64,000 nucleotides of DNA from Ferrovibrio sp046294345 (GTDB lineage: Bacteria > Pseudomonadota > Alphaproteobacteria > Ferrovibrionales > Ferrovibrionaceae). Location of the stretch: the NCBI GenBank assembly GCA_046294345.1, contig JBKBJT010000004.1, positions 71,427 to 135,426 of the forward strand, read 5' to 3'. Position numbers and translations under genes: made by a program. The notes beneath the pieces were generated by a model. It was not told the origin of the DNA. It searched no databases and saw only the letters and a program-made list of their open reading frames with translations. Shown here in pieces: positions 42,386-51,683 of the stretch. How positions within the stretch are numbered: the stretch's first letter is position 1; the number at the start of each line of letters is the position of its first letter.

Positions 42386-43147
42386 TCAGAAGGAGTAGGC
42401 GTAGCTGAGCGAGAGCACCGCAGCCGGGCCGCAATTGGAACCGCCCGCGCAATGGGTCTTCTTCAGGTCGCTGTCGACATACTGTACGCCCGCGGTGAAG
42501 CCCCAGTAGGAGGCGAACAGGCCCACATTCCAGTCGAGGTACTTGTCGTCGGTGTTGCCGGAGCCGAAGAAGTTTTCCGGCTTGTCGATCGACTGCTGGC
42601 CGATATTGGCCACGATCTTCGGCTCGAACTCGGTGACCGGCAGCGGCACGGTGACGCCAGCGGTCAGATAGGTCGCGTCGCCCGACTTCAGCTGGAATTC
42701 CGGGCTGTAGTAGATGCCGGCGCTCGGGATAATGAAGCCGAAATCATAGGCAGCGGTCAGCTTGCCTTCGGTGAAGTTGTAGGTGTCGGCGGTGCTGGGC
42801 TGGTCCAGGTAATTGTAGCGGATCAGGCCGAGATCCAGGCTCAGCTTGTCGAAGGTGGCGCGGAAACCGCCCACAATGTCGATTTCAGCGCTGACGCTGT
42901 TGTTGAAGTCAACGTTGCTGCCCCAGAAGCCGAGGTAGCCGGCAAACGTTTCGTTGATCTGGAACGCGCCTTCGCCGCCAAGCTGGAAGGCCGGATGGCC
43001 GTCGGTCTGGCTGATGCCGCGGAAATAATATTCCGAAACCACGGCCGGGGTCAGGCTCAGGCTCAGGCGATCCTCGGCCATGGCCGGGGCTGCGGCGGCC
43101 GTCAGGGCCAGGGCAGCAAGAGCGGCGCGCTGGGCAAACTTTTTCAT
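42386..43147 (-). CDS. TorF-family putative outer-membrane porin (Gcw_chp)
   Basis: A 253-aa exported beta-barrel protein. Signal peptide MKKFAQRAALAALALTAAAA with cleavage after AMA (about residue 24). The mature chain opens RLSLSLTPAVVSEYYFRGIS, the signature of the Gcw_chp family, contains alternating aromatic strands (YLGFWGSNVDF, YNYLDQP) and ends in the barrel-type C-terminal Phe (LSYAYSF). The ATG at 43147 follows GGAGGGAAG. Substrate unknown. Confidence 0.87.
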   Translation of the reverse strand: MKKFAQRAALAALALTAAAAPAMAEDRLSLSLTPAVVSEYYFRGISQTDGHPAFQLGGEGAFQINETFAGYLGFWGSNVDFNNSVSAEIDIVGGFRATFDKLSLDLGLIRYNYLDQPSTADTYNFTEGKLTAAYDFGFIIPSAGIYYSPEFQLKSGDATYLTAGVTVPLPVTEFEPKIVANIGQQSIDKPENFFGSGNTDDKYLDWNVGLFASYWGFTAGVQYVDSDLKKTHCAGGSNCGPAAVLSLSYAYSF

Positions 43148-43238
43148 GGGAACTTCCCTCCGAATATCCAAAAATGTCGAAACCCGGAGGGACAATAAGC
43201 AGACAAGTTCCTGTGCAACAAATGCTTCTGGGCTAAAA

Positions 43239-43250
43239 TGACAATTGTCA
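43239..43250. promoter_or_regulatory. Perfect 12-bp palindrome in the porin/hydratase intergenic region
   Basis: TGACAATTGTCA lies about 90 bp upstream of the porin start and 152 bp before the hydratase start. It could be an operator for either divergent gene. No known consensus is claimed. The remainder of 43148-43402 holds no gene that I can see. Confidence 0.4.
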
Positions 43251-43402
43251 AATCCGACTGTGGCTCTTTGGTTACAGTCGTGCTTGGAAGTAATCACGAT
43301 GACCAAAATCTGGGCACGCAGTCATGGGAAATTTTATTTCGCATGGACAAAATAAGTGCAGAAACTGCGCATTTTTGCGGCTTTTCATCACGAGGAACGG
43401 GT

Positions 43403-44197
43403 ATGGCAACGAGTGAATCCTTGGTTTTGAGCGAAACTCCGGCTGATTCGCAGGGCGCGATCCGTCTTATCCGCCTGAACTATCCGGCCAAGCGCAATGC
43501 CCTGTCGCTGCCGTTGCGGGCGGAATTGCTGGCCGCAGTGGAAAACGCCATGACCGAGGATGCGGTGCGCGCCATCGTGCTGACCGGCAGCGGTGGGGCT
43601 TTTTGTGCCGGCGGCGATATTTCCTCGATGCAGAATGCGGGCGGCGTTGCCGGCAGGCAGCGGCTGGCCAACCTGCACCGGCTGGTGCGACTGCTGGTGG
43701 CGGGGCCAAAACCAGTGATCGCCGCGGTGGAAGGTTACGCATACGGTGCCGGAATGTCGCTGGCGTTGCTCTGCGATCAGGTTGTGGCGGCGAGTGACGC
43801 AAAATTCTGCTGCTCGTTCGGCAAGGTCGGCCTGATGCCCGACATGGCCGCGCTGTGGACCGTGCCGCAGCGGGTTGATGCCGGCTGGGTCAAGCGTCTG
43901 CTGATGCTGGCCGAGGAAGTCGACGGCGAAACGGCCGTGCGCATCGGCCTGGCCGACCAGATTGCGGCGCCGGGCGAGGCACTGAATACGGCATTGGCGC
44001 TGGCGGCCCGCTTCGCCGCCCAAGCGCCTCTGCCGATCGCCTTCACCAAGGCGGCGCTGGCGCGCGGACCGCAACCGCTGGAAGCCCTGCTAGCGCTAGA
44101 GGCCGACAATCAGGCGTTATTGTTCAACAGCGAGGATTTCGCCGAAGGGCGAGACGCCTTCTTGGCCAAGCGGAAGCCGGTGTTCAAGGGGCGCTGA
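43403..44197 (+). CDS. Enoyl-CoA hydratase/isomerase family protein
   Basis: A 264-aa crotonase-fold enzyme. Oxyanion-hole blocks GAFCAGGDISSM (near 67) and YAYGAGMSLALLCDQVVA (near 114) are intact. After it comes FGKVGLMPDMAALWTVPQRV, where the first catalytic Glu of true hydratases would fall; here Gly-Leu-Met-Pro-Asp gives an Asp, as in isomerase-like crotonases. Exact reaction unknown. ATG at 43403 has CGAGGA 6 nt upstream. Next is a fatty-acid ligase gene on the same strand. Confidence 0.85.
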   Translation: MATSESLVLSETPADSQGAIRLIRLNYPAKRNALSLPLRAELLAAVENAMTEDAVRAIVLTGSGGAFCAGGDISSMQNAGGVAGRQRLANLHRLVRLLVAGPKPVIAAVEGYAYGAGMSLALLCDQVVAASDAKFCCSFGKVGLMPDMAALWTVPQRVDAGWVKRLLMLAEEVDGETAVRIGLADQIAAPGEALNTALALAARFAAQAPLPIAFTKAALARGPQPLEALLALEADNQALLFNSEDFAEGRDAFLAKRKPVFKGR

Positions 44198-44342
44198 AGC
44201 CTTACCGCAGGTTGCCGTTGTGGGGTGTCGCAGGGGAAGTGTGCGTGCCGTCATGCCCCACCGGCTTGCGGCCGGCTTTCCGCGCTCCTAGACTGCGCCC
44301 GCCTTAAATAACCGCGCCGCTTTTGTGAATGGGAGGAAGCGC

Positions 44343-45992
44343 ATGCAGGGCCTTATCCAGGACCGTCCGTTGCTGATTTCGTCGCTGATCGAGTTTGCCG
44401 CGCTGTATCACGGCAATACCGAGATCGTGACCCGTAGCGTCGAAGGCCCGATTCACCGTTACACCTACCGCGACCTGAGCAGCCGCTCCAAGCAGCTGGC
44501 CAATGCGCTGACCCGGCTGGGCGTAAAGATGGGGGATCGCATCGGCACGCTGGCCTGGAACACCTATCGCCATTTCGAGCTGTATTACGGCGTCTCGGGC
44601 ATGGGTGCGGTGCTGCACACGGTCAATCCTCGCCTGTTCCCCGAGCAGATCGACTACATCGTCAATCATGCCGAAGACCAGTATCTGTTCTTCGATCTTA
44701 CTTTCGCGCCGCTGGTGGAAAAGCTGGCGCCGCAGCTCAAGACGGTGAAGGGCTTCGTGCTGATGAGCGACCGGGCCCATGTGCCGGCCGACTGCAAGAT
44801 TCCCAACCTGATCGTTTACGAGGAGCTGATCGGCAAGGAGAACACCGAATTCAACTGGCCGCAATTCGACGAAAAGACGGCTTCCTCGCTCTGCTACACC
44901 TCCGGCACCACAGGCAACCCGAAGGGCGTGCTGTATTCGCATCGCTCCACCGTGCTGCATTCCTATGCCGTATGCCAGCGCGACGGCCTCAATCTCGGTT
45001 CGGCCGATTCAGCCCTGGTGATTGTGCCGCTGTTCCACGCCAATGCCTGGGGCGTGCCCTATGGCGCCTGCATGAGCGGCGCCAAGCTGGTATTCCCTGG
45101 CCCGGCGCTGGACGGCAAGAGCGTCTATGAATTGCTGCGCGACGAGAAATGCAACTTCTCGCTCGGCGTGCCCACGGTGTGGCTTGCCTTCTTCCAGCAT
45201 GTCGACGCAAATCCGGGCCTGGACCTGAAGGCCGATATCAAGCTGGAACGCTGCGTGATCGGCGGCTCGGCGGCGCCGCGCGCGATGATCGAGCGCTTCG
45301 CCAAGCAGTTCAACTGCTTCGTTATCCATGCCTGGGGCATGACCGAGATGTCGCCGCTTGGCACCACAGGCAATCTACTGAAGAAGCATGCCACGCTGCC
45401 GCTGGAACAGCGGCTCGACGTGCAGTCCAAGCAGGGGCGCACCGTCTATGGCGTCGAGATCAAGATCACCGACGACGATGGCAACGAGTTGCCGCGCGAC
45501 GGCAAGGCCTTCGGCAACGTGAAGGTGCGCGGCCCATGGATCACGGCCGGTTATTTCAAGGGCGAGGGCGGCAACGTGCTCGACAAGGACGGTTGGTTCA
45601 CCACCGGTGATGTCGCTACGCTCGACCCTGACGGCTATATGCAGATCACCGACCGCGCCAAGGACGTGATCAAGTCGGGCGGCGAGTGGATTTCCTCAAT
45701 CGATCTTGAGAATGCCGCCGTTGGCCATCCGGCCGTGCAGGAAGCCGCCGTGATCGGCGTCGCCCATGCCAAATGGCAGGAACGCCCTCTGTTGCTGGTA
45801 ATCAAAAAGGCCGGGCAGGACACTACCAAGGAAGAGCTGATGAGCTTCCTGGAAGCCAAGGTGGCCAAGTGGTGGCTGCCCGACGACATCGTGTTCGTCA
45901 CCGAACTGCCGCACACTGCCACCGGCAAGCTGCTCAAAACCAAGCTGCGCGAGCAGTTCAAGGATCACAAGCTGCCGACGCCGGGCGCGTGA
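44343..45992 (+). CDS. Fatty acid-CoA ligase (medium/long-chain, FadD-like)
   Basis: A 549-aa AMP-forming ligase. P-loop YTSGTTGNPKGVLYSH near 187, A5 motif HAWGMTEMSPLGT near 330, DGWFTTGDVATLDPDGYMQITDR and the lysine in TATGKLLKTKLREQF. It resembles the 540-aa long-chain fatty acyl-CoA ligases of alphaproteobacteria and the DmdB-type 3-methylmercaptopropionyl-CoA ligases, which share this domain layout. Strong GGGAGGA 5 nt before the ATG. A terminator closes the gene. Confidence 0.88.
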   Translation: MQGLIQDRPLLISSLIEFAALYHGNTEIVTRSVEGPIHRYTYRDLSSRSKQLANALTRLGVKMGDRIGTLAWNTYRHFELYYGVSGMGAVLHTVNPRLFPEQIDYIVNHAEDQYLFFDLTFAPLVEKLAPQLKTVKGFVLMSDRAHVPADCKIPNLIVYEELIGKENTEFNWPQFDEKTASSLCYTSGTTGNPKGVLYSHRSTVLHSYAVCQRDGLNLGSADSALVIVPLFHANAWGVPYGACMSGAKLVFPGPALDGKSVYELLRDEKCNFSLGVPTVWLAFFQHVDANPGLDLKADIKLERCVIGGSAAPRAMIERFAKQFNCFVIHAWGMTEMSPLGTTGNLLKKHATLPLEQRLDVQSKQGRTVYGVEIKITDDDGNELPRDGKAFGNVKVRGPWITAGYFKGEGGNVLDKDGWFTTGDVATLDPDGYMQITDRAKDVIKSGGEWISSIDLENAAVGHPAVQEAAVIGVAHAKWQERPLLLVIKKAGQDTTKEELMSFLEAKVAKWWLPDDIVFVTELPHTATGKLLKTKLREQFKDHKLPTPGA

Positions 45993-46018
45993 GTTTAAAA
46001 ACGGCCCAGGGGCTTAAC

Positions 46019-46046
46019 CCCGGCGGAGCGATCCGCCGGGTTTTTT
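46019..46046 (+). terminator. Rho-independent terminator after the fatty-acid ligase gene
   Basis: CCCGGCGGA and TCCGCCGGG pair over a GCGA tetraloop (GNRA type), followed by six T. It closes the hydratase/ligase unit 27 bp after the ligase stop. Confidence 0.92.
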
Positions 46047-46073
46047 CATGGTGCCGCAAGCCAAGTGGCGCGA

Positions 46074-46964
46074 TCAGGCTGCCTTCCTGATGGCTCGGAT
46101 CAGATCCTGCGCCGCCAAGGATGCGGTGCGGCCCCGGCGCTGGAGTATGCCCATTGTGCGCTCCAGCTTCGGTTTGTGGATCGGTATTTCCCGCATGCCC
46201 GGGAAACGCAGCAGGGATGTGGTCAGGGAGGGCAAGGCGGCGATGCCGAGCCCCTGCCGGACCAGGGCGCCGGCCGTTGCAAGATGTTCGGGATCGTAAC
46301 GCGACGGCGATTCAATGCCTGCGGCCGCGCAGGCTGCATCGATATGCTGGCGGACGCTGGAAGTGCGGGCCATCGTGATCATCGGCCAGTTGACCATCTC
46401 TGCCCAGCTGACGGCCCTTTTGCGGGCCAGCGGGTGATCGCTGCGACAGACCATCACGAAGCGGTCGACCATAAGGGGTATGAATTCGAAATCAGCGCCT
46501 TTGTCGGGAGTGACTGTAAGACCGAAATCCGCCGCACCACTGAGCACCAGTTCCTGGATATGATTGTGCAGGGTATCGCGGATCAGGATGTCGATGCCTG
46601 GATAATCGGCCTTGAAATCGGCCAATACCGGCGGGAGAGTCACGGCGGCAATCGAGGGTAACGCGGCGACCACCACGCGACCGCGCCGCCGCGCAAGATA
46701 GTCCTGCATGTCGGCTGTCGCAGCTTCGAACTCATCAATCAGGCGCATGGCAAGGCGCCGCAGTTCATGACCCTCGGGAGTCAGGACCACATTCCGGGTC
46801 GTTCGGTCGAACAGCCGCACATTCAGCATTTCCTCGAGCTTGCGGATCGTGGCGCTCAAGGCCGGTTGCGACAGGTGCAAGTGCTCGCCGGCTTCGCTGA
46901 AACTGCCAAGCTCGGCGACGACGCGAAATGCCTGCAACTGGCGGAGGGTGACATTAATAAGCAT
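46074..46964 (-). CDS. LysR family transcriptional regulator
   Basis: A 296-aa LTTR. N-terminal winged HTH (LRQLQAFRVVAELGSFSEAG, LSQPALSATIRKLEEML) and a substrate-binding domain from residue 93. It is divergent from the AtuA/TAXI-TRAP operon, so it very probably controls that operon with a substrate-derived co-inducer. The inverted repeat ATTAAT-N4-ATTAAT (46953-46968) overlaps its start codon. Confidence 0.93.
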   Translation of the reverse strand: MLINVTLRQLQAFRVVAELGSFSEAGEHLHLSQPALSATIRKLEEMLNVRLFDRTTRNVVLTPEGHELRRLAMRLIDEFEAATADMQDYLARRRGRVVVAALPSIAAVTLPPVLADFKADYPGIDILIRDTLHNHIQELVLSGAADFGLTVTPDKGADFEFIPLMVDRFVMVCRSDHPLARKRAVSWAEMVNWPMITMARTSSVRQHIDAACAAAGIESPSRYDPEHLATAGALVRQGLGIAALPSLTTSLLRFPGMREIPIHKPKLERTMGILQRRGRTASLAAQDLIRAIRKAA

Positions 46965-47052
46965 TAATTATGAATAGATAAAATAAATAGATTTGTAAAA
47001 TAAGATTCGGGCCGTCAGCCTATCCCCCAGCAAGAATCCGGGAGGAAAATAA
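46965..47052. promoter_or_regulatory. Divergent LysR/AtuA promoter region
   Basis: The first half (46965-47005) is AT-rich with repeated TAGATAAAATAAATAGAT-type sequence, the setting of LTTR sites; it contrasts with the GC-rich surroundings. The Shine-Dalgarno GGGAGGA (47040-47046) precedes the GTG of the AtuA gene. Confidence 0.5.
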
Positions 47053-48414
47053 GTGGCAGGCGGCAGCGCTGAACGCGCGCAATCGGTTTTTGTGGGCTGT
47101 GGTGCCGGCTTCTCCGGCGACCGACTCGATGCACCATTGCCGGTGGTGCGCAGCCTGATCGCGGCTGGCGGTCCGGCCGCGATCATGTTTGAGACGCTGG
47201 GTGAACGCACCCTCGCCCTGGCACAACTGGCACGGCAGGAAGATGCCCGCCGTGGCTATGAGCCTTTGCTGGAACGGATGCTGGCGCCGGTGCTGGATGC
47301 CTGCCTGCAGAACAATATCCGTATACTTGGCAATTTCGGCGCCGCCAATCCGCGGGCAGCGGGCCTAGCCATCCGCGATCTCGGGCGCCGCCTGGGTTGC
47401 CGCTCGATGAAAATCGCGGTGGTCGGCGGCGACGATCTGCTGGCAACCGGCCGGATGCATGACCTAGAGGACGAGGCCGGACAGCCGCTGCGATTGGATG
47501 GCGTGATTTCCGCCAATGCCTATCTTGGTGCCGCACCGCTGGTGGAAGCCCTGTCCGCGGGCGCCGATATCGTCGTTGCCGGCCGGGTGGCGGATCCTGC
47601 CCTGGCCCTGGCACCGTTCATTCATCATCACGGCTGGGCGATGGACGACCTGCCGCGGATTGCCTGCGGCACGCTGGCGGGCCATCTGCTGGAATGCGGC
47701 GCTCAGGTCAGCGGCGGTTATTATGCCGATCCCGGCTTCAAGGATGTGCCAGACCTCCACGATGTCGGTTTTCCCATTGTCGCCATGCAGGCGGACGGCG
47801 CCTTCGTCATCGGCAAGGCCGATGGCACGGGAGGCCTCGTGAACCGACACAGCGTGACCGAGCAGATCCTCTATGAGATCCATGACCCGGCGCGTTACCT
47901 GACTCCTGATGTGGTGCTGGACGTCACGGCCGTCGAACTGTCGGAAATCGCCCCTGACCAGGTGGCTGTAAGCGGCGCCATTGGTCATGCGCGGCCTGAA
48001 CGATTGAAAGTGACAATCGGCCTGGACGGCGGCTGGTTCGGCGAAGGCGAGATTTCCTATGCGGGCCCGAATGCGGCAGCACGGGCAAGGCTAGCCCTTG
48101 ATGTCGTTCGCCGCCGCCTTGGCCCAGACATTCGCATGCGCGGAGACATCATCGGCCTCGCCAGCGTGTTCAACGACGACAATGGGCGCTGGCTTGCGTC
48201 GGAGCGCGCCGAGTCTGCGGATGTAAGGCTGCGCATAGCGGTGGCGGCTGCCGACCGCGCTGAGGCCGAGCGTGCCGGCGAGGAGATCCTTGCGTTGTAT
48301 ACCTGCGGCCCTGCCGGGGGTGGGGGCGTGCGCAGCCAGACCCGCCGGCGGATCGCCACGACCTCGGCGTATATTCGCCGAGACAGCATCGCTACGACTG
48401 TGGAGATGCTGTGA
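47053..48414 (+). CDS. AtuA-like acyclic terpene utilisation family protein (DUF1446)
   Basis: A 453-aa DUF1446 protein. Conserved text: GCGAGFSGDRLDAPLPVVR near residue 15, FETLGERTLA, NFGAANPRAAG, GRVADPALALAPF and GTGGLVNRHSVTEQILYEIHDP. DUF1446 proteins occur in citronellol/geraniol (atu) clusters and in many other catabolic operons; the chemical role is undefined. In many genomes the domain is fused to the small AtuA-related domain, which here is a separate gene overlapping by 1 nt. Start is GTG. Confidence 0.85.
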   Translation: MAGGSAERAQSVFVGCGAGFSGDRLDAPLPVVRSLIAAGGPAAIMFETLGERTLALAQLARQEDARRGYEPLLERMLAPVLDACLQNNIRILGNFGAANPRAAGLAIRDLGRRLGCRSMKIAVVGGDDLLATGRMHDLEDEAGQPLRLDGVISANAYLGAAPLVEALSAGADIVVAGRVADPALALAPFIHHHGWAMDDLPRIACGTLAGHLLECGAQVSGGYYADPGFKDVPDLHDVGFPIVAMQADGAFVIGKADGTGGLVNRHSVTEQILYEIHDPARYLTPDVVLDVTAVELSEIAPDQVAVSGAIGHARPERLKVTIGLDGGWFGEGEISYAGPNAAARARLALDVVRRRLGPDIRMRGDIIGLASVFNDDNGRWLASERAESADVRLRIAVAAADRAEAERAGEEILALYTCGPAGGGGVRSQTRRRIATTSAYIRRDSIATTVEML

Positions 48415-48797
48415 TGAACGACACCCAGCAAGCCGGCACGACCGAGGTTCCGCTGCACCGGATCGCCCATGGCCGCACAGGCGACAAGGGCAACCGCCTG
48501 AATGTCAGCGTTATTGCCTATCGGCAGGAATACTACCCCCTGCTTTGCGAGCAGGTGACAGTCGAACGCGTACGGGCATTATTTGCCCATCGCGGCGTCA
48601 CTACCGTGCAGCGCTATGAACTGCTCCATCTGTGGGCTCTGAATTTCGTCATCGACGATGTGCTGGAGGGCGGTGTGAATGATGCCCTCAATCTCGACGG
48701 CCACGGCAAGACGCATTCGTTCCTGGTGCTGTCGCTGCCCATGCGCGTTCCAGCGCTAATACTGCCAATCAACAACGAGGAGGAAACAGTAAAATGA
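48414..48797 (+). CDS. AtuA-related C-terminal-domain protein
   Basis: A 127-aa protein matching the small domain that follows DUF1446. Motifs: LHRIAHGRTGDKGNRLNVSV near residue 15 and LLHLWALNFVIDDVLEGGVN near 75; the C-terminal THSFLVLSLP fits too. Its ATG overlaps the upstream stop (TGATG) and its stop overlaps the next ATG (ATGA), so the operon is tightly coupled. Probably forms a complex with the DUF1446 protein. Confidence 0.82.
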   Translation: MNDTQQAGTTEVPLHRIAHGRTGDKGNRLNVSVIAYRQEYYPLLCEQVTVERVRALFAHRGVTTVQRYELLHLWALNFVIDDVLEGGVNDALNLDGHGKTHSFLVLSLPMRVPALILPINNEEETVK

Positions 48798-49777
48798 AAA
48801 AGACAATTCTTACCGCGGTATCGGTCGCCGCTCTGCTGGCGACGGCGACTACCCTCGCGCCTGTCGCGCAGGCCAAGGACAAGCTGCTGATCGGTGCCAC
48901 GTCGGCTTCATCCAGCCAGTATGGCTATTTTGTCGCGCTCTCGCAGTTGATCAACAGCAAGGTACCGACCGTGGAAACCGCCGTGGTCGAAACCGGCGCA
49001 ACTGTCGACAACCTGCGCCGCATCGAACGCAAGCAGATCGACATGGGCTTGGTCACCACCAATGTGGGCTATCAGTCCTATGCCGGCGAAGGTGCGTTCG
49101 AAGGGAAGAAGGTCGATAACCGTCTGCTGTTCGTCTATTCGACCGCGCCGCAGAATGTCATTGTTCGCAATGACAGTGGCGTGACCACCCTGGCAGGGCT
49201 TGCCGGCAAGCGGTTCAATCCCGGCCTGAAAGGCTCCGCGACTGAGAAGACCGCGGAAGCCGTGTTCAAGGCGCTCGGCATCTCGGCCGATTATGTACGC
49301 GGATCCACCACCGACATCGTCGATGCGATGAAAGACAACAGGGTGATCGGCACGGTCAAATCGGGTGCCGGCATGAAGCTGGACGGCTCAAGCCTGGACA
49401 TCGCCACCTTCACGCCGATCCGCGTGCTCGGCCTCGATGCCGCGCAGAAAAAAACCGTGGCGGAGAAATTTCCGGACCTGTCGGTGGTGGATGTGCCGGC
49501 CGGGGCGGCTGATGGCATTCCGGCTTACAGCACCTGGAGCTTTGGCCTTGCCGTGCATGCGCGCACCGACCTGCCGGAGGAAACCGCCTACCAGATCGCC
49601 AAGGCGGTCTTCGAGGACAAGTCCGTGCAGGTCGGCGCACTCAGCAGCCTGAAGGGGCTCGATCTGATGAAGCTGACGGTCGAGAACGGCACCATTCCGC
49701 TGCACCCGGGTGCCGCGCGGTACCTGAAGGAGAAAAGTATCGCCATTCCAGCCAAGCTGATGCCGAAAGGCTCCTGA
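48794..49777 (+). CDS. TAXI-type TRAP transporter solute-binding protein
   Basis: A 327-aa periplasmic receptor. Signal peptide to AQA (about residue 27), then LLIGATSASSSQYGYFVALSQ, the opening of TAXI-family proteins. The substrates of such receptors include glutamate and other dicarboxylates in a few studied cases. It is co-translated with the AtuA pair, so its ligand is likely what those proteins help degrade. Confidence 0.9.
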   Translation: MKKTILTAVSVAALLATATTLAPVAQAKDKLLIGATSASSSQYGYFVALSQLINSKVPTVETAVVETGATVDNLRRIERKQIDMGLVTTNVGYQSYAGEGAFEGKKVDNRLLFVYSTAPQNVIVRNDSGVTTLAGLAGKRFNPGLKGSATEKTAEAVFKALGISADYVRGSTTDIVDAMKDNRVIGTVKSGAGMKLDGSSLDIATFTPIRVLGLDAAQKKTVAEKFPDLSVVDVPAGAADGIPAYSTWSFGLAVHARTDLPEETAYQIAKAVFEDKSVQVGALSSLKGLDLMKLTVENGTIPLHPGAARYLKEKSIAIPAKLMPKGS

Positions 49778-49814
49778 TCGCGGCAATTTCGGACGATATC
49801 GGGAGGTCCGGTAC

Positions 49815-51680
49815 ATGTATGCAATCGCGACCAAGGCCATGGCGGTCTTGCTGGGGATGTTCATCCTCTACACGTCGGCATTCGGCGCGTTTGAGGGCCT
49901 TATCCAGCGCGCCATTTTTGTCGGCCTGATCGTTCTGCTGGGCCTCCTGATGTTTCCGCTGGGTGTCGGCAAGCGCTGGCGACCGGCGGGTATTGCCATC
50001 GACCTCGCAGCGGCCGCGGTTTCGGTGGCCGCCTGTGCTTATACCGTGATCAATTATGATGAGATCATGGAGACGCTGCCGACGGCCACCAACCTCGAAA
50101 TCGGCCTGACGATTGGCATCGTGCTGAGCGTTCTGGAGATTTCGCGTCGGGCAATTGGCGGTGTGTTTCCTGCGATTGCGCTGGCTGGCGTGGCCTATGC
50201 CTTGCTGGGCCAGTATCTGCCCGGACCGCTCGGCCATCGTGGCTTCGATATCTATTTTGTCACCGAGACGCTGCTGCTCGGCGACCTGGGCATCTGGGGA
50301 TTGCTGGTCGGTGTGGCCAGCACCACCATCGGCGCCTTCATTCTGTTCGGCAGTGTATTGCTGTTCACGGGTGGCGGGCAGACCTTCATGGACCTGGCGA
50401 TCCGGCTCAGCGGCCGCAGCCCCGGCGGCGCCGCCAAGATCGCCACGGTCGCCTCCGGCCTGTTCGGCACCATCAGCGGCAGCGCGGTAGCCAATGTGGC
50501 CACCACCGGGAATTTCACCATTCCGCTGATGAAACGCCTCGGTTATCCGCCGGCGCTGGCGGGCGGCATTGAGGCCGTTGCCTCGACCGGTGGGCAGATC
50601 GCACCGCCGGTCATGGGGGCCGCCGCCTTCGTGATGGCCGAGATCATCGGGCGTAGTTACGTCGATATCGCCAAGGCGGCAATCCTGCCGGCTTTCCTCT
50701 ATTATCTCGGCGCATTTGCCACGATTCACTTTATCGCATTGAATCGGGGGCTGCGTACGGTGCCGGAGGACGAGATGCCGCCCTGGCGGCACGTTCTGGC
50801 GCCTGGCCGGATGGGGCCGATCGTCGTTGCCTTCGGCGCATTGCTGTTCGGCATCCTGACGGGCCGTTCGGTACAGACCGCCGCATTTTTCGGCGTTGCG
50901 GGGCTATTCATAAGTTATCTGGTGCTGAACGTCCGCTCGGCAGCGGATCTGCGGAGCTGTTTGCGCCTGATCGTCAACAGCCTGGAAGATGCAGGCAAGG
51001 CGCTGGTGATGATCGGCGTGCTGCTGGCCGGCGCGCAGATCCTGGTCAGCATGGTCAACCTCACCGGTCTGGGCGTGGCTCTGTCATCGTTGATCGTCAG
51101 CATGGCAGGCAATTCGATCTGGCTGATCGCGCTGGTGACGGCTCTGGTCTGCCTCGTGCTTGGCATGGGCATCCCCACCACGGCGGCCTATGTGCTGGTG
51201 GCGGCTGTTCTGGCACCGGCGCTCGCTAAGGTCGGCGTCGAGCCGATCATTGCTCATATGTTCGTCTTTTATTATGCCACCATCTCGGTGATCACGCCGC
51301 CTGTCTGTGTGGCGGTGTTCGTGGCGGCTGGAATCGCCCAAACCAATTGGATGTCCGTCGCGCGCGAGGCATGCAAGTTGGGGGCCGTGACTTATGTGAT
51401 TCCGTTCATGTTCATTGCCTATCCGGGCATGCTGGCCAGCGGCACCTGGCTGGATATAGTTGAGGCGATAGTTTCCGGCACGGTATTCACGATGGCTTTT
51501 GCCGCATTGTTTGGTGGTGCCCGCTTTTTCCCATGGCGCTGGCTGGATGCCGTCGGTTTATTGCTGGTTGCCGGGCTGTCGGTATTCCCGACCTGGTATG
51601 GCCTGGGCGTGGCGACGGCGGCCCTGTCGGGCATGTGGTTGCTGCGGCGGCGCCTGCATCCGGCTCCGGCCACCGCCTGA
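49815..51680 (+). CDS. TRAP transporter fused permease (TAXI system)
   Basis: A 621-aa membrane protein in which the small (4TM) and large (12TM) TRAP subunits are joined, as usual for TAXI systems. Marks: GGGQTFMDLAIRLSGRSPGG, SGSAVANVATTGNFTIPLMK, GGIEAVASTGGQIAPPVMGA and GMGIPTTAAYVLVAAVLAPAL. It imports the ligand with Na+ or H+. It sits 37 bp after the receptor gene with GGGAGG before the ATG. Its stop is 3 bp from the convergent MBL gene. Confidence 0.93.
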   Translation: MYAIATKAMAVLLGMFILYTSAFGAFEGLIQRAIFVGLIVLLGLLMFPLGVGKRWRPAGIAIDLAAAAVSVAACAYTVINYDEIMETLPTATNLEIGLTIGIVLSVLEISRRAIGGVFPAIALAGVAYALLGQYLPGPLGHRGFDIYFVTETLLLGDLGIWGLLVGVASTTIGAFILFGSVLLFTGGGQTFMDLAIRLSGRSPGGAAKIATVASGLFGTISGSAVANVATTGNFTIPLMKRLGYPPALAGGIEAVASTGGQIAPPVMGAAAFVMAEIIGRSYVDIAKAAILPAFLYYLGAFATIHFIALNRGLRTVPEDEMPPWRHVLAPGRMGPIVVAFGALLFGILTGRSVQTAAFFGVAGLFISYLVLNVRSAADLRSCLRLIVNSLEDAGKALVMIGVLLAGAQILVSMVNLTGLGVALSSLIVSMAGNSIWLIALVTALVCLVLGMGIPTTAAYVLVAAVLAPALAKVGVEPIIAHMFVFYYATISVITPPVCVAVFVAAGIAQTNWMSVAREACKLGAVTYVIPFMFIAYPGMLASGTWLDIVEAIVSGTVFTMAFAALFGGARFFPWRWLDAVGLLLVAGLSVFPTWYGLGVATAALSGMWLLRRRLHPAPATA

Positions 51681-51683
51681 CCG

